Source of the DNA: Lachnospiraceae bacterium | GTDB taxonomy: Bacteria; Bacillota_A; Clostridia; Lachnospirales; Lachnospiraceae | Assembly: GCA_009774655.1 (NCBI GenBank) | Contig: VSOD01000003.1 | Span: forward strand, 1-36,904 | Direction: 5' to 3' | Length of the DNA stretch: 36,904 nucleotides | Part shown: piece after piece, positions 15,421-22,213 of the stretch | Layout of the letters: the number at the start of each line of letters is the position of its first letter | How positions within the stretch are numbered: position 1 is the stretch's first letter | The notes under the pieces: generated by a model | Databases searched by the model: none | The model's input: the letters and a program-made list of their open reading frames with translations, nothing else | What the model was told of the DNA's origin: nothing | Made by a program: the position numbers and the translations under genes

Positions 15421-15977
15421 TGCTGTGTATCCTCAACAGGCATGGTCCTTTTCTTTTTCTGGTGTCTCTGCGTCCTCTTATGATCCTGCGGAATATACTT
15501 TGCCATCCGCGCTCTGCTGGCCTTGTTCCGCTCATCAATCTTCTTGTGAAACAGCTGCTCTATCTGCGGCGTCACGCTCTCCAGAAATGTTGTGATACTT
15601 TCCGCCGACGGCACAAAATCAGGTATCTCCTCATAGACGCTGCGGAAGAGCTTCCTGACAGTGCCTTCCCCGAAAATATTGTCCGTGACCTTTGCGACCT
15701 CTTCTGAAAAAGCCCTTTTCTTACGGATCATCTCTGCAGAGATCCTTATGTAATCTTCTTCTTTTTCTGTTCCCTGTTTTTTCTGTTTTTCCAGTTCAGC
15801 AATCTCAGCATCGAACTGCTCCGCTCTTTCCGCGATATGAGCATGGCTGGACACGAACCTGTCAAAAAGCGCATCATCATCGGCAGAAATAGCCGCATAG
15901 TCTCCCATATCATTTAACTCGATCCTGAGGACACTGGCGTCTACATTACTCTTAATCTTTTCTACTGCGATTCCCAT
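15417..15977 (-). CDS. small tail assembly chaperone partner
   Basis: This 186-residue protein is highly charged and helical (AEIAELEKQKKQGTEKEEDY), with a basic tail (KRTQRHQKKKRT). It sits between the major tail protein and the Gp15 protein, the G position. I chose the ATG at 15977 because ACAGGAGGG lies at 15986-15994, 8 bases upstream; the in-frame start at 16022 lies inside a hairpin and has no ribosome site. The leader can fold in two ways, one of which hides that ribosome site (see the regulatory element at 15986-16047). This would suit a protein needed in smaller amounts than the tail tube protein encoded just upstream. Confidence 0.78.
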   Translation of the reverse strand: MGIAVEKIKSNVDASVLRIELNDMGDYAAISADDDALFDRFVSSHAHIAERAEQFDAEIAELEKQKKQGTEKEEDYIRISAEMIRKKRAFSEEVAKVTDNIFGEGTVRKLFRSVYEEIPDFVPSAESITTFLESVTPQIEQLFHKKIDERNKASRARMAKYIPQDHKRTQRHQKKKRTMPVEDTQQ

Positions 15978-15985
15978 ACTTAACA

Positions 15986-16047
15986 CCCTCCTGTAATTGG
16001 GGCACGAACAGGAGGAACGCACCCCAATATATTAAGTTTCCTTAATA
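15986..16047 (-). promoter_or_regulatory. interlocking inverted repeats over the tail-chaperone ribosome site
   Basis: Read on the minus strand: a perfect 7-bp hairpin with a GAAA loop (16047-16030); then an 11-bp stem, 16028-16018 with 16006-15996, with two G-U pairs and an 11-base loop. That loop holds CCTCCTGT (16015-16008), exactly complementary to the ribosome site ACAGGAGG (15994-15987). Only one base separates the stem from the ribosome site, so the 11-bp stem and the anti-SD:SD helix should exclude each other. The arrangement looks like a two-state translational switch. Confidence 0.55.
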
Positions 16048-16057
16048 CCTGTTGTTT

Positions 16058-16570
16058 TTATGCCGCCGGTGTCGTCCCATCCGGCGTAAATGTATTATCC
16101 TTGAAGATCCCCTTCGTCCTCCCGCCAAAATAGTTGACGGTAAAAGGCGTCTGGTATCCGGATGTATCGCCGCCGTAAGAAGTAGGGATGATATAGCATC
16201 CCTGCTGCCACGCCACGAATCCATTTTCTTCGTCGCCTTCCCACAGATGCACCTCCAGTGCATTTGTCTTACAGTTATCATCTTTATGCCTGTGGTCAAT
16301 GATCTCCTGTAGTTTGGCAGACAATACGCTTTCCGTACTTGCATAATAGGGGCTGGCCTCAGAAGACTCCTCGTAGCCGTTGTGATGAAATGAATTCTGG
16401 CCAAGTATGTTCTGTTTCGTCTCGATACTGGGGTTGAGATTCACGTTATACTCTTCCAAATCTTCCCCCAGTTGTTCCCATTTTGAGGTTGATCCATGGC
16501 ACAGAAGACCAGCATCGATCAGATGCCCCATATACTTTCTGTCAATCTTTCCTGTAATAACGTCTGGCAT
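16058..16570 (-). CDS. major tail tube protein
   Basis: A 170-residue protein in the major tail protein position, after the tail-terminator-like gene and before the chaperones. It is beta-rich (NPSIETKQNILGQNSF; FGGRTKGIF) with a short helix (ESVLSAKLQEIID), as expected for the tail tube fold. A ribosome site, GAGAAAGGA, precedes the ATG. Two hairpins directly after the stop codon may stabilise the message end or separate its expression from the chaperone gene. I rely on size, fold pattern and order; the exact family was not searched. Confidence 0.75.
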   Translation of the reverse strand: MPDVITGKIDRKYMGHLIDAGLLCHGSTSKWEQLGEDLEEYNVNLNPSIETKQNILGQNSFHHNGYEESSEASPYYASTESVLSAKLQEIIDHRHKDDNCKTNALEVHLWEGDEENGFVAWQQGCYIIPTSYGGDTSGYQTPFTVNYFGGRTKGIFKDNTFTPDGTTPAA

Positions 16571-16588
16571 GATCGTCCTTTCTCCCGC

Positions 16589-17023
16589 CTATAAGAGCGG
16601 GTCTTTTTCTTTCTTTTCATATTTGATCGCTACCGTTAACTGGTAGATACTGTTATCTGTAGCTGTCTTCCCCATATAAAACGGAGTCGTGACACCTATA
16701 TGCTGCACTGTGGCATCCGGTATCCGGGGGAAGTTCTTAATTCTGTTCTGCTCCGACACCCAGTCTTCCAGCGCTTCGCCGAAACCATTGTTTTCAACAC
16801 AGTCCGTGTTCTCCTGACTGGACAGCCGCGCCCGCAGCATATAGTGATCCGTGATGACCTTCCTGCCGGTGACATAGGTCTTTTCATTCCGGACAGGCTC
16901 TTTGACCAGAGAATAGGAATCAACCTTTGCCGACTGGATATCCGTGTCGACCTGCTTCATCTTCCAGTACTCCTCCGGATCAAACGTTTTCAGCCACTCG
17001 ATTATAGATTCTGATACTGTCAT
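16589..17023 (-). CDS. tail terminator / minor capsid protein
   Basis: This 144-residue protein lies between the connector genes and the tail tube gene, where the tail-completion protein is encoded. It begins with a short helix (SESIIEWLKTFDPEEYWKMK) and continues as a beta-rich domain ending in YQLTVAIKYEKKEKDPLL. This matches small proteins called minor capsid or tail terminator in Firmicutes phages. It would cap the head-proximal end of the tail tube and help join it to the head. It overlaps the upstream gene as ATGA at 17020-17023. Confidence 0.7.
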   Translation of the reverse strand: MTVSESIIEWLKTFDPEEYWKMKQVDTDIQSAKVDSYSLVKEPVRNEKTYVTGRKVITDHYMLRARLSSQENTDCVENNGFGEALEDWVSEQNRIKNFPRIPDATVQHIGVTTPFYMGKTATDNSIYQLTVAIKYEKKEKDPLL

Positions 17024-17394
17024 TTCTTTACAGCCTCCCTTGCTTCCCGTTCAATCTGTTCACGTCCGCCGTTCTGCATATATCTTGCCGCCCAATACCC
17101 ACCGCGGCCTTCCCCACCGGTTTCACTGTCCCCCTTTTCTTGAAAGTTATATTCTGGATGGTAATAAAGACGCCGTGCTTTATCATCCACGTCAAAAACA
17201 ATCTCGCCGCTTCCTACCACCGATTCTCTAATGGCACTATCATAAAGTGCCCCTTCATCCCATGGCGTGAATGGCTGTACACCTTTCAGAAAAGCAGTAT
17301 CGACTGCCTGCTGCACCCTTCCCATCTCATCCAGACCGAGCGTCTTAAGGCAGTCATCCAGATTAAAATCGCAGACAAAACTGTAATTGCTCAT
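17020..17394 (-). CDS. minor capsid protein (Minor_capsid_2-like head-tail joining protein)
   Basis: A 124-residue protein in the run of four overlapping connector genes. It has a helical N-terminal half (LDEMGRVQQAVDTAFLKGV) and carries PFTPWDEGALYDSA, which I recognise from the Minor_capsid_2 / HK97 gp10-like neck proteins (PxDTGxL-type motif). A positively charged, aromatic C-terminus follows (GRGGYWAARYMQNGG). It probably forms a ring in the neck that links the portal to the tail. Overlapping ATGA starts at both ends tie its translation to its neighbours. Confidence 0.75.
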   Translation of the reverse strand: MSNYSFVCDFNLDDCLKTLGLDEMGRVQQAVDTAFLKGVQPFTPWDEGALYDSAIRESVVGSGEIVFDVDDKARRLYYHPEYNFQEKGDSETGGEGRGGYWAARYMQNGGREQIEREAREAVKK

Positions 17395-17834
17395 TTCCCC
17401 GTCACCTTGATGTGTTTAAGCCGCGGCCGGTTCCGGTTGTCGGATACTGACGCGACAGTCACCGCATACTGGAAGTCTTCTGAAAGCCTTGAGATGCGGT
17501 ATTCCCTGCTGATCTCCTGCTCTGATATGCCGAGCACCATGATATCCTTACCCTGCTTCGCATCCAGCGTCCAGAAGCCCTCCCGCTCCCCATCCGGCAG
17601 CTTCGCGTATTCCTGCGGCGGCAGGTAAGGTTTATTTCCGTATTTCCGCTGAAAATCCACCGTGATCTTCTCTACTTTGCTTTCCGTCTGGACGCCGCCG
17701 GTGGTCGTGACCTCGCTCTTGTTATGGCTCCACTGAACGCCCCTTACCACAGAACGGTTCCATGTCTCCTGCCCGGTATCAGGATCCCGGTGGTAGTTAT
17801 AAACGGTCATCGTATCCGTGAACAGCACACTCAT
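17391..17834 (-). CDS. minor capsid protein (Minor_capsid_1-like head completion protein)
   Basis: This 147-residue beta-rich protein has short loops and phrases typical of head-closure proteins (MSVLFTDTMTVYNYHRDP; PPQEYAKLPDGEREGFWTL). In SPP1-like heads the protein at this spot seals the connector after DNA packaging. It starts with an ATG that overlaps the upstream stop and ends overlapping the next start. No metal-binding or catalytic motif is visible. The call rests on similarity to the Minor_capsid_1 family and on gene order. Confidence 0.75.
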   Translation of the reverse strand: MSVLFTDTMTVYNYHRDPDTGQETWNRSVVRGVQWSHNKSEVTTTGGVQTESKVEKITVDFQRKYGNKPYLPPQEYAKLPDGEREGFWTLDAKQGKDIMVLGISEQEISREYRISRLSEDFQYAVTVASVSDNRNRPRLKHIKVTGK

Positions 17835-18214
17835 AGCGCACCCGCCAATCCGGTCCCGGAAAGCCCCTGCCGCGCGATTGACCGGAGCTGTGCTTCCTTC
17901 TCTGCCGCTGTCGTGATCTTATAAGATTCCGAATAACCGTCATTGCTTACAGAGGCGATACCGGTTCCCATGCCGGAAGTCTCCTGCACATACAGGGCGT
18001 TTATCAACTCGCAGACCGTATTCTGGATCTGGGTATGCACCAGCTTCTGAAAATCCGTTGCCGTCTCCGGATCAAATGCGACTTCGAAATTCCTCGCCCG
18101 CATATGGGTATACACGTCCAGTTTCGCCGAAGCCTTCGCACACAGCCCGTCAAAATCTTCCTCCTGTACTTCGGAGTAAAGAGAACTGTAATACTCCCAA
18201 CTTATATATGCCAT
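17831..18214 (-). CDS. head-tail connector (gp6-like adaptor) protein
   Basis: A 127-residue mostly helical protein (WEYYSSLYSEVQEEDFDGLC; FQKLVHTQIQNTVCELINAL) that follows the major capsid gene. SPP1 gp15 and HK97 gp6 adaptors have this size, helical nature and position, and they dock under the portal. The C-terminus is flexible and A/G-rich (RQGLSGTGLAGAL). AAAGGA lies 7 bases before the ATG. It is the first gene of a four-gene overlapping connector block. Confidence 0.72.
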   Translation of the reverse strand: MAYISWEYYSSLYSEVQEEDFDGLCAKASAKLDVYTHMRARNFEVAFDPETATDFQKLVHTQIQNTVCELINALYVQETSGMGTGIASVSNDGYSESYKITTAAEKEAQLRSIARQGLSGTGLAGAL

Positions 18215-18249
18215 AACAGATTCCTTTCCGGCAGGCCTGTCTCCCGCCT

Positions 18250-19239
18250 TTACGCTGCTGTTGTCGGCGCGATCTTGATATCTTTCAAGATTCCCGACAT
18301 CTTTGTGTTCTTCAATACGACGCCAGCCACCATCTCGGCTTCTCCTGTCTTCACCGCTCCCGGTGCGTTAAGATCAGGAAGATACGACTTGATGAAAGCC
18401 TTTGTATCCACCGGACAGATGCCGTGAAATGCCTCCAGACCGATTTTCAGACCGATCATGGAACCGAGGCCTGTACCGGAATCTGTCTCAACACATTCCT
18501 GTTCTGCAGTCCCGTCATAATAGCGGCCTGCATCCACCATGGCAATGCCGCGGTAAGAAACTACCTCATGACCGAAATCGTTCTTCTCCCGGGAAAAATA
18601 CCCCATCTTCTGACCGATATACTGCATTACGGCAAGCATATCACCGTTCATGAGCAGCATGTCCGGACGCTCTGCCATCGTCTGCAGCCACTTGTTGATC
18701 TTCAATGCGAAAGAATACATGTACTTGTCGATATTCTCAGCCGTGGTCAGGTCGATTGCCTCCGCAGACTTCTCCGTGGAGGTTCCGGACAGCAGCTTGC
18801 GGATCCCGTCAAACTTGCACTGTACGAACCCTTTCCCACCATTAGTCGATCCGTTCACAACGAGATAGTGGAACAGGTTGGATGCCGCCTTGATCTTCTG
18901 CTTCATCTGGAAGTCGATCTCGTTGACCGCGCCGGAAGTGGACTGGATCACGCGGTCAACCTTGAAGGATCCGCCGAAGATGTCCAGGTCTGCCGTTTTC
19001 TTCTCTCTTTTTGCCTCGTTGTTGGTATACTCTGTGTTGATGTCACGCCTTGCTGCTGTTGAAGGCGTCTTTAACTGCATGTACCCGTAGGTCATCGTGC
19101 TCCCGCCGGTTCCCGGAGACACAGCGTCATCGAATACCAGCCTGTCAAGCAGGAATGAATCCCTGCGAAATTCGTCAACGACCATCTGGTCTACTTTGTC
19201 AGCCATGCCGACTTTTGCTTCTGCTAATGTGATAGCCAT
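18250..19239 (-). CDS. major capsid protein
   Basis: This 329-residue protein follows the scaffold gene and precedes the connectors, the universal place for the main shell protein. It has a helical start (MAITLAEAKVGMADKVDQMV), a long middle with G-rich loops (SPGTGGSTMTYGYMQLKTPS) and a likely P-domain/A-domain pattern. It has no N-terminal prodomain of the protease-cleaved type and there is no prohead protease gene nearby, consistent with a separate scaffold protein. AAAGGAGAAG precedes the ATG. The C-terminus ends in small residues (IAPTTAA). Confidence 0.88.
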   Translation of the reverse strand: MAITLAEAKVGMADKVDQMVVDEFRRDSFLLDRLVFDDAVSPGTGGSTMTYGYMQLKTPSTAARRDINTEYTNNEAKREKKTADLDIFGGSFKVDRVIQSTSGAVNEIDFQMKQKIKAASNLFHYLVVNGSTNGGKGFVQCKFDGIRKLLSGTSTEKSAEAIDLTTAENIDKYMYSFALKINKWLQTMAERPDMLLMNGDMLAVMQYIGQKMGYFSREKNDFGHEVVSYRGIAMVDAGRYYDGTAEQECVETDSGTGLGSMIGLKIGLEAFHGICPVDTKAFIKSYLPDLNAPGAVKTGEAEMVAGVVLKNTKMSGILKDIKIAPTTAA

Positions 19240-19240
19240 C

Positions 19241-19300
19241 TTGCTTCTCCTTTACTGTCTGTTGTAGTGCCTGCTCCTTCTTTACTGCCTGTTGTAGTGC
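19241..19300 (-). repeat. 30-bp tandem duplication at the scaffold/capsid junction
   Basis: Bases 19241-19270 and 19271-19300 are two copies of one 30-bp unit with four differences; 19251-19270 and 19281-19300 differ by one base in 20. The unit holds the last scaffold codons (HYNRQ stop) and a ribosome-site-like GGAG. The capsid gene uses the copy nearer to it. Confidence 0.85.
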
Positions 19301-19866
19301 TCTGCGATCGCATCCCGCAGGGTATCGCCCTGCGGCGTGTTGTCTTTCCTGACTTCCCCGATGAACCTGCCAGCCCCAACCGGTTTCGGGTCCGCTTCCC
19401 CGAACAGCATCTTACTGTCCTCCGCTTCCGTCAGTGCTTTCAGCGCCGCGGCAATGTCCTCTTTCTGGTTCTTGGATGCTTTGAGCGTCTCCACGTCCAG
19501 AAGAGCCGTGATCGCCCTGGCATTCCTGCCTTTGGATGCGGCGATGCCCTCTTTCAGGAGATCGTTAAAATCCCTGTCCGCGATCTCCTTCTGGTGCGCG
19601 GCATCTTTCGCCTGCATGTCAGTCTCAAGATCCTCGATCTTCTTTCTCATCCCGGCAACATCGGCATCCTTAAACTCGTCCAGGTCTTCTTTCAGGCTCT
19701 TGATCGTGTCCGCCTGCGTAGATATCTTTCCCTTTTCATTCTCCAGATCTTTCTGCGCTGCCTCCAGATCCCTTTTAACCGGATCATACTCCTCATGGTA
19801 CTTATCCAAAACCTCGTCAATCTGCTCTTTGGTCAGTCCCATTGCTTCTAACTCTTCTCTCTTCAT
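19282..19866 (-). CDS. scaffold protein (phage minor structural protein GP20 type)
   Basis: A 194-residue, highly charged coiled-coil protein (YHEEYDPVKRDLEAAQKDLE; KIEDLETDMQAKDAAHQKE) with a C-terminal segment holding GAGRFIGEVRKDNTPQGDTL. It matches the GP20/scaffold family, which shapes the prohead and leaves before packaging. I chose the ATG at 19866 (MKREELEAMGL) because AAGGAG lies 6 bases before it; the frame is open further upstream but that part overlaps a terminator-proximal leader. A strong terminator lies only about 60 bases upstream, with no clear promoter in between, so expression may need read-through. Confidence 0.87.
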   Translation of the reverse strand: MKREELEAMGLTKEQIDEVLDKYHEEYDPVKRDLEAAQKDLENEKGKISTQADTIKSLKEDLDEFKDADVAGMRKKIEDLETDMQAKDAAHQKEIADRDFNDLLKEGIAASKGRNARAITALLDVETLKASKNQKEDIAAALKALTEAEDSKMLFGEADPKPVGAGRFIGEVRKDNTPQGDTLRDAIAEHYNRQ

Positions 19867-19923
19867 ACCTGTCTCCTTTAACGATGATTTCTTTAACGTG
19901 GGGGAATCACCCACAGATGAATT

Positions 19924-19977
19924 AAAAAAAAAGAGCCGTCACAGTTAATCCACTCTGGAATAACTGCTTCGGCTCTT
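19924..19977 (-). terminator. intrinsic terminator overlapping the end of the KTR gene
   Basis: On the minus strand AAGAGCCG (19977-19970) pairs with CGGCTCTT (19938-19931), and CAGTTA (19966-19961) pairs with TAACTG (19947-19942). A run of nine T follows (19932-19924). The 5' arm is part of the coding end of the KTR gene. It sits inside the head operon, upstream of scaffold and capsid. Confidence 0.88.
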
Positions 19978-20112
19978 GGGCTCTATTGTTATCACTGATT
20001 CAGTTTTACACCACTTGCAATACGCCGGGAAATTGATGATCCGCGTGTCCGGGCGGATCTTGATGAAATGCGCGTTTCCACAGCGCGGGCATCTGCACCA
20101 CCTGAAAGTCAT
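19945..20112 (-). CDS. small cysteine-rich KTR-type zinc-ribbon protein with its own transcription unit
   Basis: A 55-residue protein with two CxxC-type pairs (CPRC at residues 8-11 and CKWC at about 33-36) around KIRPDTRIINFPAYC, the pattern of the cysteine-rich KTR family found in phages and conjugative elements. It should bind one zinc; the function is unknown. I chose the ATG at 20112 because AAAGGAG lies 7-8 bases upstream. A promoter-like TTGTCT-18-TATAAT stands at 20161-20132 and a strong terminator overlaps its stop. A gene with private promoter and terminator inside a structural operon is the classic layout of a phage moron, possibly expressed in the lysogen. Confidence 0.75.
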   Translation of the reverse strand: MTFRWCRCPRCGNAHFIKIRPDTRIINFPAYCKWCKTESVITIEPKSRSSYSRVD

Positions 20113-20131
20113 GTTATCACTCCTTTTACAG

Positions 20132-20161
20132 ATTATAACACGTACTAATATCACCAGACAA
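20132..20161 (-). promoter_or_regulatory. candidate sigma-70-type promoter for the KTR gene
   Basis: On the minus strand a perfect TATAAT (20137-20132) lies 18 bases after TTGTCT (20161-20156), which matches four of six -35 consensus bases. Transcription would start near 20125, about 13 bases ahead of the KTR start codon and just before its ribosome site. Confidence 0.55.
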
Positions 20162-20176
20162 GTATATAATCTAAAT

Positions 20177-20368
20177 TTATTTTTCTTCCATGATCGCCTT
20201 TACCTGCGCCATGAATTTTTCCCCTATCGAATAATATGGCTCTGAACGCCCGCCATCAAGGATATTTCTTCTCGGTCTCTCAGGTATCTTTTCAACTTCT
20301 TTCATCGCTTCCTGTTTTACCTTTTCAATTCTGGCCAGCTGGTCAGCTGTCAACTTTTTTTCGTTCAT
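20177..20368 (-). CDS. small hypothetical protein overlapping the minor head gene end
   Basis: A 63-residue helical, charged protein (KLTADQLARIEKVKQEAMKE) with an RPRRNILDGGRSEPYYS turn in the middle. Its start overlaps the last 26 bases of the minor head gene in another frame; AAGGGG lies about 11 bases before the ATG. It has no recognisable family. Because the minor head protein carries an extra HxHP-containing C-terminal domain that may be an effector, this small overlapping partner could be an inhibitor or immunity protein. That is an inference from position only; a small structural helper is equally possible. Confidence 0.6.
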   Translation of the reverse strand: MNEKKLTADQLARIEKVKQEAMKEVEKIPERPRRNILDGGRSEPYYSIGEKFMAQVKAIMEEK

Positions 20369-22202
20369 ATTCTATATATCCCCTTTTGGCAAGACTCCTC
20401 ATGATCGGATGCTGCTCTTCGTCAATACCCGTTATAGCTATATCGTCCATATACCATCGTAATGCCTGATTATATGTTACGCCTTTCATAGACTTTATTC
20501 TTTTGAGATGATAGTCAAATTCCTCATTCACAAGATACCACTCTGAGGCGTCAGTATCACGGATACATATAAAATCATCTGCTCCAAACGATACGATCCC
20601 ATTAGATTTCGGATGGTTATGCAACACAGCACAGCCTGTCAGATCAAGCGTCCCAATACTTATAAAATCTTCTTTTCCCTCATTGTAATACACATTTCCG
20701 GCTTTATCAATGACATAAAGTTTCTCTATATCACTATTTCTGATTACATTTCCAAAATATTTTATAGCCTCTTTCTTTTTTGATACGTCTATCTGCCCAA
20801 TATGAACAGGCTGGCCGCCATCACCGGCGGCGTTGGAAGCTCCCAGTGTCTTGGATTCCACTTCACTCCAAAACCTGGTATCATGATACTTCTTCCACGC
20901 TTCTGTCTTTTTCAGATCAGACGTGCCGCACTCATACCGCAGTCTGGTCGATTTCTCCGGCACGCCGCAGGCCCTGCAGAACTCCTTATATTCTGCTGTC
21001 TTACGCTTGATCCTGGCCCTTATTTCGGTCGTGTCCATGCCAAGTGTCTCCAGCGCCTCTTTTTCCCTCTTTAAGGCCCTCACACTGCGTTCCATGGCGC
21101 GCATCTTCTGGGTCACGGCATAGAAATCATAAGTCCTGCCGTTGATCGTCACGGGCTCCGGATCCGGTTCTGAATGATTCGCCGGGAACGTAGAGACGCC
21201 CTCGAACCATGGGTGGCGGTTATGCCGGCAGTTATAGCCGTCAAGGCCTAACGGGTCATTCTCGTGGGCGCCGTCCACACTGTAGCCGGTCGCATACCAC
21301 AGGTCGGTGATATAGTCCTGTCCGATCCGCTCCGCCTCCTTCCGGTAATCCTGCCCGGGTTTTATGTAATAGACCTTCCCCTGCCACTGTTCATGGTTGG
21401 CGTGGCCGGTCCCTGTATTTCTCGCCCCGCGGTGTTTGGAGACATAGACAAGGTTCTCCCCTGTCTGCGCGATGTTCTTATCCGATACTTTCCCGGCAAG
21501 CTGGTGACAGCCCGTGCGGATCGCCACCCGTGCCGCCGTGTCAAGCTGCATGGAGCGGCCTGAATCAAAGTCGATGGACCGCAGGCCGCTCTGTGCCAGA
21601 TCGTGGACCGTGTCCCGGAGCACCTTATCCTGTGAGAACGTGCCGGAGCAGATCTTGATCACTGCCTTATCCAGTTCGTTCCTGTAGGCACCCTTTACGC
21701 TCTCATGACCGCTCATGGTCTTAAAACCTGTAGTCTGCGTCAGGTTCTTAAGTTCTCCAGCCGTCTGGTCGGCAAAGGCCCTTACAAGCTGGTGCAGATA
21801 AGCGTTATCCGTGAGTGTCTTCCCCGCATCCTTCCAGACAGACAGGTCGCTGATCCACGCCATGTCCCCCGCACCGGCAACAATCTCGTCATTGGCCAAA
21901 AATGCCTTTTTCACGATATCGTTTATGATGTTCCTGACTTCCCGCTTATATTCCAGCGTATTCTTTGCGACCTGTTTCCGGAATTCCGGGTCGGCTTTCA
22001 GGAGTTTCATGGCCTCCTTCCGGATCCGTGCAGGACTGTAGCCCAGCGCTTTCATGGACAGTGCCTGCAGTTCCGCTGTCCGGCTGTAGGTCAGCGTCTT
22101 TTTGATCCTGCGTGCGATATCCGCGATCACCTCATGTTCCAGATACTGGAAGAGCGGCTGCAATGCTTCTGATATGATCTCTAACTGTTCATCTGACAAC
22201 AT
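20343..22202 (-). CDS. MuF/SPP1 gp7-like minor head protein with an HxHP-containing C-terminal extension
   Basis: A 619-residue protein. Residues about 1-350 match the phage minor capsid (Phage_min_cap2/MuF) region, with the core HANHEQWQGKVYYIKPG and a cysteine-histidine segment (LDGYNCRHNRHPWFEG). This part goes into the prohead with the portal and may help DNA ejection. Residues about 360-450 are charged helix. Residues about 470-619 are an extra domain with HNHP at 528-531, then S538 and D542-D543, close to but not the same as the JAMM/RadC pattern HxHx7Sx2D. Extra C-terminal domains on MuF proteins are known as polymorphic effector modules. The extension is visibly more AT-rich than the MuF part, suggesting separate ancestry. 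AAGGAG lies 7 bases before the ATG. Confidence 0.82.
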   Translation of the reverse strand: MLSDEQLEIISEALQPLFQYLEHEVIADIARRIKKTLTYSRTAELQALSMKALGYSPARIRKEAMKLLKADPEFRKQVAKNTLEYKREVRNIINDIVKKAFLANDEIVAGAGDMAWISDLSVWKDAGKTLTDNAYLHQLVRAFADQTAGELKNLTQTTGFKTMSGHESVKGAYRNELDKAVIKICSGTFSQDKVLRDTVHDLAQSGLRSIDFDSGRSMQLDTAARVAIRTGCHQLAGKVSDKNIAQTGENLVYVSKHRGARNTGTGHANHEQWQGKVYYIKPGQDYRKEAERIGQDYITDLWYATGYSVDGAHENDPLGLDGYNCRHNRHPWFEGVSTFPANHSEPDPEPVTINGRTYDFYAVTQKMRAMERSVRALKREKEALETLGMDTTEIRARIKRKTAEYKEFCRACGVPEKSTRLRYECGTSDLKKTEAWKKYHDTRFWSEVESKTLGASNAAGDGGQPVHIGQIDVSKKKEAIKYFGNVIRNSDIEKLYVIDKAGNVYYNEGKEDFISIGTLDLTGCAVLHNHPKSNGIVSFGADDFICIRDTDASEWYLVNEEFDYHLKRIKSMKGVTYNQALRWYMDDIAITGIDEEQHPIMRSLAKRGYIEYERKKVDS

Positions 22203-22213
22203 AAGAACGCTCC

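Noticed and set aside
15400..15430. Programmed frameshift joining the two tail chaperone genes
   Set aside because: The genes overlap as ATGA with a proper start and no slippery heptamer is visible, so coupled separate translation is simpler.
15986..16028. A true H-type pseudoknot with both helices formed at once
   Set aside because: Only one base links the 11-bp stem to the ribosome site strand, too short to span that stem; mutually exclusive helices are more likely.
18424..19062. 212-codon open frame on the + strand
   Set aside because: It lies wholly opposite the major capsid gene and reads as a shadow, cysteine- and histidine-rich without any domain.
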